Shown piece by piece: positions 16,086-25,113 of a DNA stretch of 64,000 nt (the stretch's first letter is position 1; each line of letters begins with the position of its first letter). Source of the DNA: Clostridia bacterium (GTDB lineage: Bacteria > Bacillota > Clostridia > Christensenellales > Aristaeellaceae); the NCBI GenBank assembly GCA_017524615.1, contig JAFXVJ010000010.1, forward strand, positions 1 to 64,000, in the 5' to 3' direction. The translations under genes and the position numbers were made by a program. The notes beneath the pieces are model-generated. The model was not told where the DNA came from. It saw only the letters and a list, made by a program, of their open reading frames with translations, and ran no database searches.

Positions 16086-17345
16086 ATGGGTTTTTTTGTC
16101 CCCTTTGACATGCCCACCGGGGCATCCATTCCCGACCGACAGGTCAGCATTGCGGATTTTGGCGCGGTGCCGGGCGGCAAAGTAAAAAACACCCAGGCCA
16201 TTGCCGACGCCATCGATCATCTGGCAGGCCTGGGCGGCGGGCGGGTGGATTTTCCCGCCGGCCAATGGCTCACCGGGCCCATCCACCTGAAAAGCAACAT
16301 CGAACTGCACACCGAAAAGGATACGGAGGTGATTTTTTCCATCGACAAGGAGGATTACCTGCCGGCGGTATTCACGGTGTACGAAGGGGTGCGGTGCTAC
16401 ACGTATTCCGCTCAGATTTACGCGCGGGATTGCCATGATATCGCCGTCACCGGCGCGGGAACGTGGAACGGGCGGGGCTATGTGTGGTGGTACATGGGCG
16501 TGATCCGGCAGGGTGTGGAGGACATGTACCGGGCGGGCGAGGAACAGCGGCCGGTGGAGCAGCGGGTGTATGACACCGAGGAAATGGGCGTTCGGCCCGG
16601 GCTGCTGCACTTTGTGGACTGCGAAAACGTCACCATTGAGGGGAGCACCTTCATGTTCAGCCCCTTTTGGACGGTACACCCCACCTGGTGCCGGAACATC
16701 ATCGTGCGCAATATCTCCGTGCGCAATCCCTGGGATCACGCGCCCAACACCGACGGCTGCAACCTGGAGGGCTGCTGCCGGGGGCTGGTGGACGGGGTGG
16801 ACGCCGATACCGGGGATGACGCGGTGTGCCTGAAATCGGGCCGGGACCGGGACGGACGCACCGTGGGCCGGCCCTGCGAAAACATTGTGGTGCGGCATAT
16901 TACCGCTCACCGCAGCCATGGCGGCATCACCATCGGATCGGAAACCAGCGGCGGCATCCGCAATGTGCTGGTGGAGGATTGCCGTTTTATGGAGAACCTG
17001 ATCGGCATCTGGATCAAAACGTCCCATGAGCGGGGCAACGTGATCGAGAATATCGAATATCACCGCATCCAGGTGGATCATGTGCGGGATGAGGCGGTGT
17101 GCATCACCATGGGTTATTACGTGGATGGCAACAAGCAGGGGCCTCATCCCCATCTGCCCACCGTCCGCAACGTGCTGGTGGAGGATCTGACCTGCGATCA
17201 TGCGGGGATCGGTGTGAAAATCGATGGCGTGCCGGAAAAGCCCATCCAGAATGTGCGGCTGCGCAATGTGCGCCTCCACAGTGATCATCACTTGGCGGTT
17301 CGCTGCGTGGAGGGGCTGCATATGGAAAACGCGGTGTTCAAGTGA
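16086..17345 (+). CDS. Glycoside hydrolase family 28 (polygalacturonase-like)
   Basis: A 419-residue right-handed beta-helix enzyme without signal peptide. GH28 motifs appear in order: NTDG (first catalytic Asp region), GDDAVCLKSG (catalytic Asp pair), SHGGITIGSE (His region), and GIWIKTSHERGN. The last differs from the usual RIKT motif: Trp replaces the substrate-binding Arg, so the substrate may not be plain galacturonate. The ATG at 16086 has GGGAGGAA upstream. As an intracellular enzyme ending a LarA/OYE/SDR/flavoprotein operon, it probably trims imported pectin-type or related oligosaccharides. Confidence 0.88.
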   Translation: MGFFVPFDMPTGASIPDRQVSIADFGAVPGGKVKNTQAIADAIDHLAGLGGGRVDFPAGQWLTGPIHLKSNIELHTEKDTEVIFSIDKEDYLPAVFTVYEGVRCYTYSAQIYARDCHDIAVTGAGTWNGRGYVWWYMGVIRQGVEDMYRAGEEQRPVEQRVYDTEEMGVRPGLLHFVDCENVTIEGSTFMFSPFWTVHPTWCRNIIVRNISVRNPWDHAPNTDGCNLEGCCRGLVDGVDADTGDDAVCLKSGRDRDGRTVGRPCENIVVRHITAHRSHGGITIGSETSGGIRNVLVEDCRFMENLIGIWIKTSHERGNVIENIEYHRIQVDHVRDEAVCITMGYYVDGNKQGPHPHLPTVRNVLVEDLTCDHAGIGVKIDGVPEKPIQNVRLRNVRLHSDHHLAVRCVEGLHMENAVFK

Positions 17346-17465
17346 GGGCGGCGATGGCTTTCCCCCCAAACCGCGTCACTTATTGAACCCGAAGACAGAG
17401 GACAAAGGAAGCCCCTGATACTATTCTCAAATAAAATTGTCAAGGAAGATAGACGAAGTTACAAT

Positions 17466-17592
17466 GTCATCCCGACCGAAGCGAAGCGGAGTGGAGGGAT
17501 CTGGAAACTGGGCAATATGCTGCTGGAAGGAATCTGTTTCTCAAAGATCCCTCGACTTCGTTCCGCTCTCGCTCCACTCCGCTCGGGATGAC
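17466..17592 (+). repeat. Dispersed palindromic intergenic repeat, copy B
   Basis: A 127-bp element from GTCATCCCGAC to CTCGGGATGAC. The left side (GAAGCGAAGCGGAGTGGAGGGATCT) and right side (GATCCCTCGACTTCG and CGCTCCACTCCGCTCGGG) are complementary, so it folds into a long hairpin. It lies between the convergent ends of the GH28 (+) and Gfo/Idh (-) genes; nothing else is seen in this 270-base gap. Confidence 0.8.
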
Positions 17593-17616
17593 AGGAGCGT
17601 TTTACTCTTTTACTTG

Positions 17617-18771
17617 CTATTTTAATTTGAGTATAGTATGAGAATTTTCTTCAGTCAAAGATGATGCGCTCAGGTCCCAGTGAGGCAGCTCCTGCCGGTC
17701 ATAGCACCGGCGCAGGGCGTCGGCCAGACCGGGCACCCAATGGAGATTCTCCTCCCGCCGGATCCATACTTCCGGGAAGGGCGTGGATTCCGGCTGTATT
17801 TCGCGCATGCGTTCCACGGCCATGGTCTGCAGCAGGGCGGTTTCCCCGGTGCACAGGATGTCTGTTCCCTCCCGGATGGCGTCCACCATGTTCCACAGGT
17901 TTTCCATATACGGTTCGTCTACCGTGCCGTATGTTTTGACGCGGCCATCGGCAAAGGAGGCCGTGAGGGGCGCGTGGTCGTCCCCAAGCCGGGTCCAGCG
18001 GACGGTGGCGCGCTCATAGCGGTATTCCAGGATCGGCCCCGTTTTTTCCGGCAGCGCCAGGGCATGGGACACGGCGATGAAAATGTCCGCCCCGGCGGAG
18101 GTCCCCTTCATCACCGCGGTGTCATAGGTTTCCACCGGATTGGCCCGGAAGGTGGCGCACTGGATGTTTTCCGCCGGCGCGCCGGTCATGAACAGCATAT
18201 TCATCAGATAATGCGCGGTGGCGTTATTCAGTACGCTGTCGAAAACGGGCCGCCCCTGGGCGTCGAATTTCTTTCCGGCCCAGCCGCTGCCCCGCTGGAA
18301 GTATGTCCGTTCCCGGGGCCACAGAACCAATGCCCGCAGGGAAACCGGCGCGCCGAACAGGCCCGCGTCCGCATCCGCCTTCATGGCGCGAATGGCGGGA
18401 TCGTAGCACAGCTGATAATCCACGTTCAGCAGTTTTCCCGCTTGGTCCCGGGCCCGGAGCAGGGAACGGGCGCTTTCCACCGTGGCTGCGATGGGCTTTT
18501 CCAGCACCACGTGGCATCCATGGGCGAATGCCAGTTCCGCCTGTTCGGCGTGAAACTGGATGGGCGTGCCGATGACGGCGATGTGGGGCCGCGCTTCCCG
18601 GAACATGGTTTCCGCGTCCGCATAGAGGGGGCAGGCGGTGAAATCCCGGGCATAGGGATCCACCGCGCCGGCCAGGCGCACGCTGTCCCGCCTGGGCTTT
18701 TTCAGCGCTTCCAGATAATTGGCGGCATATCCGCCGGTGCCGAACAGCACCACCCGAATTTCTTCATCCAT
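17617..18771 (-). CDS. Gfo/Idh/MocA-family oxidoreductase
   Basis: A 384-residue NAD(P)-dependent sugar dehydrogenase-type enzyme. The Rossmann motif GTGGYAANY is at residues 10-18, followed by the family motif EKP (in CHVVLEKPIAAT) and a C-terminal alpha/beta substrate domain. The start at 18771 (MDEEIRVVLFG) is supported by homology; the ribosome site is weak (GGGATCA). It is the last gene of the minus-strand importer operon, after the NagB-like gene. An amino-sugar derivative is a plausible substrate, not shown. Confidence 0.87.
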   Translation of the reverse strand: MDEEIRVVLFGTGGYAANYLEALKKPRRDSVRLAGAVDPYARDFTACPLYADAETMFREARPHIAVIGTPIQFHAEQAELAFAHGCHVVLEKPIAATVESARSLLRARDQAGKLLNVDYQLCYDPAIRAMKADADAGLFGAPVSLRALVLWPRERTYFQRGSGWAGKKFDAQGRPVFDSVLNNATAHYLMNMLFMTGAPAENIQCATFRANPVETYDTAVMKGTSAGADIFIAVSHALALPEKTGPILEYRYERATVRWTRLGDDHAPLTASFADGRVKTYGTVDEPYMENLWNMVDAIREGTDILCTGETALLQTMAVERMREIQPESTPFPEVWIRREENLHWVPGLADALRRCYDRQELPHWDLSASSLTEENSHTILKLK

Positions 18772-18793
18772 TGATTTGATCCCACTTTCAAAC

Positions 18794-18840
18794 AGCGGTT
18801 CCGCACGGGACAGACATGCCCGCACGGAACCGCTTTTTTT
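18794..18840 (+). terminator. Hairpin with T run, plus-strand orientation
   Basis: The arms AGCGGTTCCG (18794-18803) and CGGAACCGCT (18825-18834), plus inner CGGG/CCCG, are followed by seven T (18834-18840) on the plus strand. Both flanking genes are on the minus strand, so it would stop antisense transcription, or act as an mRNA hairpin between nagB-like and the last gene. Confidence 0.55.
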
Positions 18841-18848
18841 GTCGGGGC

Positions 18849-19616
18849 TCAGGCCCGGAAATCCTCGATCTGTGTTTCGCCCTTCAGGGTGACCACCTTG
18901 TCCACGTCGGCGTAGGAGGCCGCGTCCACAAACAGCTGGAAGCGGTCGTGTGTTTTGAGCAGCGTGGCAGGCACCCGATTGGTCAGCTCATTGCCCAGGG
19001 TCTGGGCCACGGCCCAGGCCTTTTCTTCGTGGGGCACGGCGGAAATGATTTCTTTGCATTGCATGATCTGCCACGGGCTCATGCTGACGGCCTGGCGGGG
19101 CACATCATCCACCGTGGCGAACCAGCCCTCGGCCACCTGCTGGCCGCGGCACACCGGATCCAGATTCACGATCAGATAAGCCACGCGGGTGTCGAAATCC
19201 GCCGGGGGATCATTGAAGGCGATATGGCCGTTGCGGCCGATGCCGATGAGGCCCAGATCGATGGGGGCGCTGCGGATCTCTTTTGTCAGCGCCTCGATGC
19301 CCTCCGGGGTGCCGTCCACAAAGTGGAATCTGGTCACGCCCGTCTTGTCGATGAAACGCTCCTTCAGGTACTTGCGGAAGCTGGCGATGTGGGTGATGGG
19401 CAGATCCACATATTCGTCCAGGTGGAACATTTCCACCTTGGACCAATCCACGTCCTTTTCCACCAGGTATTTCAGCGTTTCAAACTGGGATTGACCGGTG
19501 GACAGCACGATGCGGGCGCAGCCATGATCGGCGATGGCTGCGTTGATGATGCGGGCGGATTCCTCCGCGGCCCGACGGCCCAGATCCTCCGCCGTCTGGG
19601 AAATGATGATTTTCAT
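18849..19616 (-). CDS. nagB: Glucosamine-6-phosphate deaminase-like protein
   Basis: A 255-residue NagB/RpiA-fold enzyme. It has LSTGQS (phosphate loop, residues 38-43), HLDEY (65-69, catalytic Asp) and GRNGHIAFNDPP (127-138, catalytic His). NagB converts glucosamine 6-phosphate to fructose 6-phosphate and ammonia. The segment has Asn where E. coli NagB has Asp (NDGH), as in some Gram-positive homologs. It lies between two Gfo/Idh genes in an ABC importer operon, and together with the NagA-like gene at 36800 points to amino-sugar catabolism. Exact substrate is uncertain because paralogs of NagB are common in such operons. Confidence 0.88.
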   Translation of the reverse strand: MKIIISQTAEDLGRRAAEESARIINAAIADHGCARIVLSTGQSQFETLKYLVEKDVDWSKVEMFHLDEYVDLPITHIASFRKYLKERFIDKTGVTRFHFVDGTPEGIEALTKEIRSAPIDLGLIGIGRNGHIAFNDPPADFDTRVAYLIVNLDPVCRGQQVAEGWFATVDDVPRQAVSMSPWQIMQCKEIISAVPHEEKAWAVAQTLGNELTNRVPATLLKTHDRFQLFVDAASYADVDKVVTLKGETQIEDFRA

Positions 19617-19638
19617 AGGGCTGTGTTCCTCCTGCTGA

Positions 19639-20883
19639 TTATTTGTGGTCCCGTTCCTTCATTTCGGGATAGAAGTCTCCCAGGAATTCGCTGAGATAAA
19701 CCGCCCGGTCCTCCTTCATGGATTTGTTGGCGGCGATGCCGATGCCGATGGACATGGCTCCGGCGCGGGTGTCTGCCATCTGGTGCAGCGGATCCTCCGT
19801 GTAGCCCCGGAACAGGCGATCGCGCAGGGCGGGGTCCGCTCCGCCGTGGCCGCCGGGCCGCTGGCGCACGTGGGAACGGTCGATGACAATGCACTGGCCG
19901 TCCCGGTCATAGAATTTGATGGTCTCCACCCCGAAAGCGTTATCGCATTCCAGGCGCCCCTTCACGCCGTTGAACACGATTTTCATGCATTCGTAGGGGG
20001 AGTGGGCGGTGAGGGAGTAGCTCATCACCGTGCCCTTGGCGTATTTTACGTTCAGGGACACGCTGTCCTCAATGTCGATCACGTCGGAGAACAGGCAGCG
20101 GTCCCGGATGTAGCCGTCCTCGTCCTCACAGTCCTTATAAAGCATTTTCAGGCGGCCGCTGTCCTCCGTGTCGATGTTGAAATAGAATTCACAGGTGTCT
20201 TTATAGGGGCAGGTGAGGCATCGTTCGCCCCGCTGCTCCCGGGTATGGCCGTAGAAGCGGCGGGTGCCGAAGGCGTTCACCTTCACCGGCTCGTCATCCA
20301 GGAACCAGTTGGCCAGGTCGAAATGATGGGTGGATTTGTGGATCAGCAGCGACCCGGAATTGGAGCGGATGGAATGCCACCGGCGGAAATAATCCGCGCC
20401 GTGGCTGGTATCCAGCAGCCACTGATAGTGCACGCTGAGCACGTCGCCCACCAGGCCGGAGGCCAGCATTTCCTTGATTTTCACATAGAAATCCATGAAG
20501 CGGCAGTTGAAGGTGACGGTCACCTTGCGGCCGGTGCGCCTTTCCGTTTCCAGGATGTGGGCGCACATGACATCGTCGGTGGTCAGGGGCTTTTCGCTGA
20601 TCACGTCGCAGCCCGCTTCCAGCGCTTTGCAGATGTAGCGCTCGTGGAAGCAATCCTTGGTGGTGACGATGACCACATCGGGGTGATGCTCCCGCAGCAT
20701 CAAATCAAAATCCGTATAAGCGGGAATCTCCTTTTTTAGGTATTCGCCCACCAGCCGGGCCCGCTTTCCGTTGATATCGCACACAGCCACCAGATGGGCC
20801 ACGTCGGCGTAATTCCGCACAAGGGGTTCGCAATAGGACCACAGGCCCCGGTAGCCCGTGCCAACCAGCGCATAGGTTTTCAT
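19639..20883 (-). CDS. Gfo/Idh/MocA-family oxidoreductase
   Basis: A 414-residue NAD(P)-dependent oxidoreductase. It shows GTGYRG near the N-terminus, SEKPLTT (the EKP family motif) and a substrate-domain segment HKSTHHFDLANWFL. A cysteine-containing insert (RCLTCPYKDTC) is unusual and might bind a metal or be structural. The start at 20883 (MKTYALVG) has GGAGG ten bases upstream; the longer frame overlaps the upstream region without homology. It sits between the serine hydrolase and the NagB-like gene. Confidence 0.87.
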   Translation of the reverse strand: MKTYALVGTGYRGLWSYCEPLVRNYADVAHLVAVCDINGKRARLVGEYLKKEIPAYTDFDLMLREHHPDVVIVTTKDCFHERYICKALEAGCDVISEKPLTTDDVMCAHILETERRTGRKVTVTFNCRFMDFYVKIKEMLASGLVGDVLSVHYQWLLDTSHGADYFRRWHSIRSNSGSLLIHKSTHHFDLANWFLDDEPVKVNAFGTRRFYGHTREQRGERCLTCPYKDTCEFYFNIDTEDSGRLKMLYKDCEDEDGYIRDRCLFSDVIDIEDSVSLNVKYAKGTVMSYSLTAHSPYECMKIVFNGVKGRLECDNAFGVETIKFYDRDGQCIVIDRSHVRQRPGGHGGADPALRDRLFRGYTEDPLHQMADTRAGAMSIGIGIAANKSMKEDRAVYLSEFLGDFYPEMKERDHK

Positions 20884-20908
20884 CTTGCGGCATCCTCCAC
20901 ACGATTGG

Positions 20909-22378
20909 TTATGCTTTGACGGCGGCGCCGCAGATGTAGCCGCGGTAGTCGCCGAAGAAGTTCTCAGCAAATTTGGTCCAGAAGATGGTCAGACCGTCGC
21001 CTGTGAAGGTCAATTGCATTTTGATGCAGCCCAGGTAGTTATCCACGGAAAACACCTTGCCCAGCAGTGTGTTGTCCCGGTCCCATACGGCGGCGGCCAC
21101 GCATTGATAACGGGTGTCCATCACGGCGATGTTTTTCCCGGCATAGGCGTCCGGAAACAGGATCTCCTTCCATTGGCCCAGGCCCAGGGAGAAGGAATGC
21201 ACCCCGCTGGGCTTTTCGTAGGTGAGGGTCACGTCATCGTCATGCACGTCCACCCGCATCCATCGGAAGCCGAACAGGTTTTCTTCAAACTGATAGGTGA
21301 CGCCGGATATTTTCGCGGCAAGGGGGCTGGATTTTTCGCCCCGGGGCAGGGGCAGCGTCATCTGGCCGGAGATATCACGCAATTCGGCCAGCGCGGCGGG
21401 GTTTTCGGGCAGCGGGCCGTCCGCCATGCTGTCCACCAGGTGATAGAACGCGTATTTGATGGCGTCCTCCGCGTTATTGATGCCCTGGGTGTCCGCCGTG
21501 ATGACCATGACGGTGTCCTGATGGGGCATCATGAAGGCAAATTGGCTGCCCATGCCGCAGCAGGCAAAGCCGTCGTCCTTCAGCATCCAGAACTGGTAGC
21601 CATAGCCGTTGCGGATATAATCCGTCTGGGCCACGGTGATGTCGATCTGGCGGGTGGTGGCCTCGATCATGTATTGCCTGTCCACCAGCTGCCGGCCTTG
21701 CCATTCGCCCCGATTCAGGCAGAACAGGCCGAACCGCAGCAGATCCCGGGAGGTGCACAGGATGCCGCTGCCCGTCCAGGAGCGGCCCTCCGGCGTTTGA
21801 ATGCACCAGATATCCCTGGAAACGCCCAGCGTGTCCAGCAGGGGCCGCATATAATCCAGGATCGGCATGCCGGTGATTTTTTCTACGATGGCGCACAGGG
21901 TGGTGGTGCCGGCGGTGTCGTAGTGGAACACGGTGCCGGGCTCATGCTTGGGCTTTTTATTGTCGAAGAAGGTTTTCACGAAATCAGGATCGTCCCAATC
22001 GTAGGAATTATCCTCGTTGGGGGTGGCCATGCGCAGCAGATCGCGGACGGTGGCCCGCAGGGTATAAGGCGAGGGATGCTCCGGCAGGTATTCGGGGAAG
22101 AAATCCGCCACCTTGTCATCCAGCGTCAGTCTGCCTTCCGTCACCAGCATGCCGATGGCCACAGAGGTGAAGCTTTTGCTGACGGAATACATGCGGTGCT
22201 TTTTCGTGGCGGAAAACGGGGGTGTATAGCCTTCCGCCGCGATGATCCCGTGGCGCATGACGATGTAGCTGTGAATGGGGAATTGATATTCCCGCATGGT
22301 GTTCAGAAAGGCGGTGATGGCTTCAGAGGGAATGCCCAGGGCTTCCGGCGTCGCGTATTCCAGTTGATTGTCACGCAT
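20909..22378 (-). CDS. Beta-lactamase-family serine hydrolase
   Basis: A 489-residue protein of the beta-lactamase/penicillin-binding-protein-like (class C, EstB-type) fold. The SxxK nucleophile motif is SVSK near residue 67, with YDTAG near 154 as the second motif. A C-terminal beta-rich domain follows. No signal peptide, so it acts in the cytoplasm, probably as an esterase or amidase on imported glycans rather than in antibiotic resistance. GGGAGG precedes the ATG. Fourth gene of the operon, after the binding protein. Confidence 0.85.
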   Translation of the reverse strand: MRDNQLEYATPEALGIPSEAITAFLNTMREYQFPIHSYIVMRHGIIAAEGYTPPFSATKKHRMYSVSKSFTSVAIGMLVTEGRLTLDDKVADFFPEYLPEHPSPYTLRATVRDLLRMATPNEDNSYDWDDPDFVKTFFDNKKPKHEPGTVFHYDTAGTTTLCAIVEKITGMPILDYMRPLLDTLGVSRDIWCIQTPEGRSWTGSGILCTSRDLLRFGLFCLNRGEWQGRQLVDRQYMIEATTRQIDITVAQTDYIRNGYGYQFWMLKDDGFACCGMGSQFAFMMPHQDTVMVITADTQGINNAEDAIKYAFYHLVDSMADGPLPENPAALAELRDISGQMTLPLPRGEKSSPLAAKISGVTYQFEENLFGFRWMRVDVHDDDVTLTYEKPSGVHSFSLGLGQWKEILFPDAYAGKNIAVMDTRYQCVAAAVWDRDNTLLGKVFSVDNYLGCIKMQLTFTGDGLTIFWTKFAENFFGDYRGYICGAAVKA

Positions 22379-22417
22379 GGGGGTTTTCCTCCCGACTGTA
22401 CGTTCTATACTTGTTTG

Positions 22418-22452
22418 GCTGTCCGGTCAACGACCGGACAGCTGCCTTTTTT
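22418..22452 (+). terminator. Perfect hairpin followed by T run, plus-strand orientation
   Basis: An 11-bp perfect stem (22418-22428 with 22432-22442) with a three-base loop, then six T (22447-22452) on the plus strand. The surrounding genes are on the minus strand, so it either blocks antisense RNA or serves as a second mRNA hairpin after the binding-protein gene. Confidence 0.5.
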
Positions 22453-22508
22453 CATGCTTGTCTGCAAGCTGTTTTTTGAATCCCCGGACGGTGCGTTCGG
22501 GCATGGAG

Positions 22509-22542
22509 AGGGGCAGCCCCTCTGTGGCGAGGGGCCGCCCCT
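22509..22542 (-). promoter_or_regulatory. Strong hairpin after the binding-protein gene
   Basis: 14-bp arms with one mismatch (22509-22522 with 22529-22542), 22 bases after the solute-binding-protein stop. No T run. It probably stabilises the upstream mRNA segment so that binding protein is made in excess over downstream enzymes. Confidence 0.6.
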
Positions 22543-22563
22543 TGATGGCACGCGGAAAGCGGA

Positions 22564-24096
22564 TTACTTGTTTTCGGCTCTCCAGGCGTCCAGCTGAGCC
22601 TGCGCTTCGGCCACGATCTTCTCGGCGCCGGAGGCGTTCAGCTTCTCAATGAATTCGTCGATCTTGGCGTCGATTTCATCGGCGGGGATCCAGCCCCACT
22701 TGAGCGGGGTTTCGAATTCGTCGATCACGGCGCTGCAGGCGGCGATTTCGTTGGTCACGTTGGTGGGATCGAAGATGAAGCCCAGGTTGGTGTCCGCGAT
22801 GGCGGATTCGTTCGCGGCCTTGATCAGGTCGGTGAAGTTGTTGGGATAGCCGGCGGGCACCTTCGAGTATACCAGGGAGCCGAACTGCGCGCCGTACCAG
22901 TAGTAGTGGCCGCGGTTGGAGGGATCGGCGTTCTTGGTGCCCTCGAAGGAGACCACGTTTTCTTCTTCGCTCTGGTTCCAGTGGATGCCTTCAACGCCAA
23001 AGCGCAGGGTGGTGGCGACATAGGGATCGGTGTTGATCAGCTCCAGCACCATCAGGGCGCGTTCGGGATTCTTGCTGGTCACGCTGATGCATTCCACGGC
23101 AGCCTGCAGGTAGTTGGTGGAGGCAATGTTATGGGCGAAGGGGATCATCTTGGTGACCCACTCCTGATAATACTGATGCTCGGAAGCGAACACATAGCCG
23201 GAGCCGACGTCGTGCACCAGGTAGGCGTAAGGATCAGAGCTGTAGATGCGGTCGGGATCCCAGTACCAGGGATTCTCATGCAGCACGCCTTCGGCGACCA
23301 GGTCAGCCACGGTCTTGCACACTTCGCGGTATTCCTTGGTGGCGTACTTGTTGAACACCTTTTCGCCGGCACCCATGCCTTCGAAGGCTTCCACACCGGG
23401 CACGTTCACAACGGCCAGGCCGCTGATGGTTTCAAAGGGAGCCCACACCCCCAGATCGGGGAAGAAGCGGGAAATCGGCACGGATTCGATGTCGCTCAGC
23501 ACATACTCGGGATGCAGCTCATTGCGCTTGGCAAAGGCTTCACGCAGGAGGGGAATCATATCCTTATAGCTGTTCACGGTCTCCGGCAGATCCAGGCCGA
23601 TGTCGTCAGCCATGGTCTTGTTGATCATCACGCTGTGCATTTCCACGGAATCCTTGTAGGAAGGAATGCCGTAGATATGGCCGTTGATCCGCATGGCGTC
23701 CCACAGATCCTCGGGGATCAGGGCGTAGGTGTTGGGGGCATATTCCTGCAGCATGTCTTCCAGGGGCAGGAAGGATTCCTTGTTCACGTAATCCACGTAG
23801 CCCACAGCGCCGTTGGCGTTGACGATGTCCACTTCCTGACCGCTCATCAGGATGGTGCCCACCTTATCGGCATATTCAGAGTAGGGGATGAAGTGGAAAT
23901 TGATGGTGGTGTTGATCTTTTCCTGGAAATACTGGTTCAGCGCCTCGAACACAACCGCGTTATCCGGCTGGGAGTCTTCGGCGACGTACCATTCCAGGGT
24001 GACGGGCTCCAGGCCCTCGGCCTGCGCGAAGCTCATGCAGCCCAGCAGCATGACGGCCGCGCACAGCAGGCTCAGCAAACGACTCAGTTTTTTCAT
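22564..24096 (-). CDS. Extracellular sugar-binding lipoprotein of an ABC importer (DUF3502 type)
   Basis: A 510-residue solute-binding protein. The signal peptide ends in a lipobox (MLLGC, Cys about residue 20), so it is likely a membrane-anchored lipoprotein; SFAQAEG just after could be an alternative cleavage site. The C-terminal part (NPERALMVLELINTD, then AAGAEKI-type coiled end QLDAWRAENK) is typical of the DUF3502-containing binding proteins paired with LplB/YtcP permeases. The start at 24096 has AAGGAGG upstream. Third gene of the operon starting at 26064. The ligand is probably an oligosaccharide, perhaps amino-sugar-containing given nagB downstream. Confidence 0.92.
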   Translation of the reverse strand: MKKLSRLLSLLCAAVMLLGCMSFAQAEGLEPVTLEWYVAEDSQPDNAVVFEALNQYFQEKINTTINFHFIPYSEYADKVGTILMSGQEVDIVNANGAVGYVDYVNKESFLPLEDMLQEYAPNTYALIPEDLWDAMRINGHIYGIPSYKDSVEMHSVMINKTMADDIGLDLPETVNSYKDMIPLLREAFAKRNELHPEYVLSDIESVPISRFFPDLGVWAPFETISGLAVVNVPGVEAFEGMGAGEKVFNKYATKEYREVCKTVADLVAEGVLHENPWYWDPDRIYSSDPYAYLVHDVGSGYVFASEHQYYQEWVTKMIPFAHNIASTNYLQAAVECISVTSKNPERALMVLELINTDPYVATTLRFGVEGIHWNQSEEENVVSFEGTKNADPSNRGHYYWYGAQFGSLVYSKVPAGYPNNFTDLIKAANESAIADTNLGFIFDPTNVTNEIAACSAVIDEFETPLKWGWIPADEIDAKIDEFIEKLNASGAEKIVAEAQAQLDAWRAENK

Positions 24097-24162
24097 GGGG
24101 ATTCCTCCTTTTTTATTTTTCAATGCCGGGTTCAGTCGCGTCCGGCAAAGAAGACGATGGGA

Positions 24163-25095
24163 TTATCCCTTCACGCTGCCGATGGTCATGCCCTGAATGA
24201 AGTAGCGCTGGAAGAAGGGATAAGCGAACAGGATGGGCACCGTGGTGATCACCAGGATGGCCATGCGTGTCTGCTCCGAAGGCATGTTTTTCAGCATGGC
24301 GATGCCATCCGGCGTGGAAGCGATGCTGGAGTTGTTTTTGATAAAGTCGATCTTCTGCTGAATGCGGGTCAGCATGGTCTGCAGCGGGATGAGCTTGGGA
24401 TTGTCGATGTAGAGCATGCCGGGGAACCATTCATTCCATTTGCCCACCAGCACGAACAGGGAGATGGTGGCTAATCCGGCCTTGGACAGCGGGAGCACAA
24501 TGTGCCAGAAGATGGTGAAATCGTTGGCGCCGTCGATCTGCGCCGCGTCGAACAGTTCTATGGGGATGGTGGTGGATATGAAGGTGCGCAGCACGATGAT
24601 GTTGAACGCGCTGACCATGCTGGTGAGCACCAGGATCCAGAAGGAATCATACAGGTTCAGCACGTTCACATTGATGATGTAGGAGGGCACCAGGCCGCCG
24701 GAGAAGAGCATGGTGAAGAAAATGACGAAGGTGTAGAATTTCCGGGCAGCGAAGCGCTGCTGCGCCAGCACGTAGGCATACATGGTCATGATCATCACGC
24801 TGACCGACGTGTGCACGGCGGTAATGGCGATGGTGATCAGATAGCTGTCCACCAGCTGGGAGCCGGATTTGAACAGGTTCTGGTAAGCTGTGAAGCTGGT
24901 GCTGAGCGGGAAGAAGGAAAAGCCGCGCAGGGTGAGGCTCTTGGAGGAGGTGATGGAAACGATGAATACCAGCACCACGGGAATCACCGTCGCCACGGCG
25001 ATCACGCTCATCACGGAGGAGAAAACGGCGTTGACCCAGGGCCGGATGCGATTGATCTTGGCAAAGGAGTTGTCCGATATCTGCTTTTGTTTCAC
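24163..25095 (-). CDS. Carbohydrate ABC transporter permease, YtcP/LplC type
   Basis: A 310-residue CUT1 permease with six membrane segments. The EAA-type loop is FDAAQIDGANDFTIF and the C-terminus ends GMTIGSVKG, as usual in this family. It starts 18 bases after the LplB-type permease stop. With the lipoprotein at 22564 it forms a complete importer lacking only the ATPase. Confidence 0.93.
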   Translation of the reverse strand: MKQKQISDNSFAKINRIRPWVNAVFSSVMSVIAVATVIPVVLVFIVSITSSKSLTLRGFSFFPLSTSFTAYQNLFKSGSQLVDSYLITIAITAVHTSVSVMIMTMYAYVLAQQRFAARKFYTFVIFFTMLFSGGLVPSYIINVNVLNLYDSFWILVLTSMVSAFNIIVLRTFISTTIPIELFDAAQIDGANDFTIFWHIVLPLSKAGLATISLFVLVGKWNEWFPGMLYIDNPKLIPLQTMLTRIQQKIDFIKNNSSIASTPDGIAMLKNMPSEQTRMAILVITTVPILFAYPFFQRYFIQGMTIGSVKG

Positions 25096-25113
25096 TTTCG
25101 ACCCCTCCCTTCC

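Noticed and set aside
18778-18825. Upstream extension of the Gfo/Idh gene to an ATG at 18825
   Set aside because: The extension crosses a hairpin and adds 18 residues with no family similarity; the start at 18771 matches the family N-terminus.
20909-22378. Antibiotic-resistance beta-lactamase
   Set aside because: The SxxK fold is shared by many esterases; it has no signal peptide and sits inside a sugar importer operon, so resistance is not supported.
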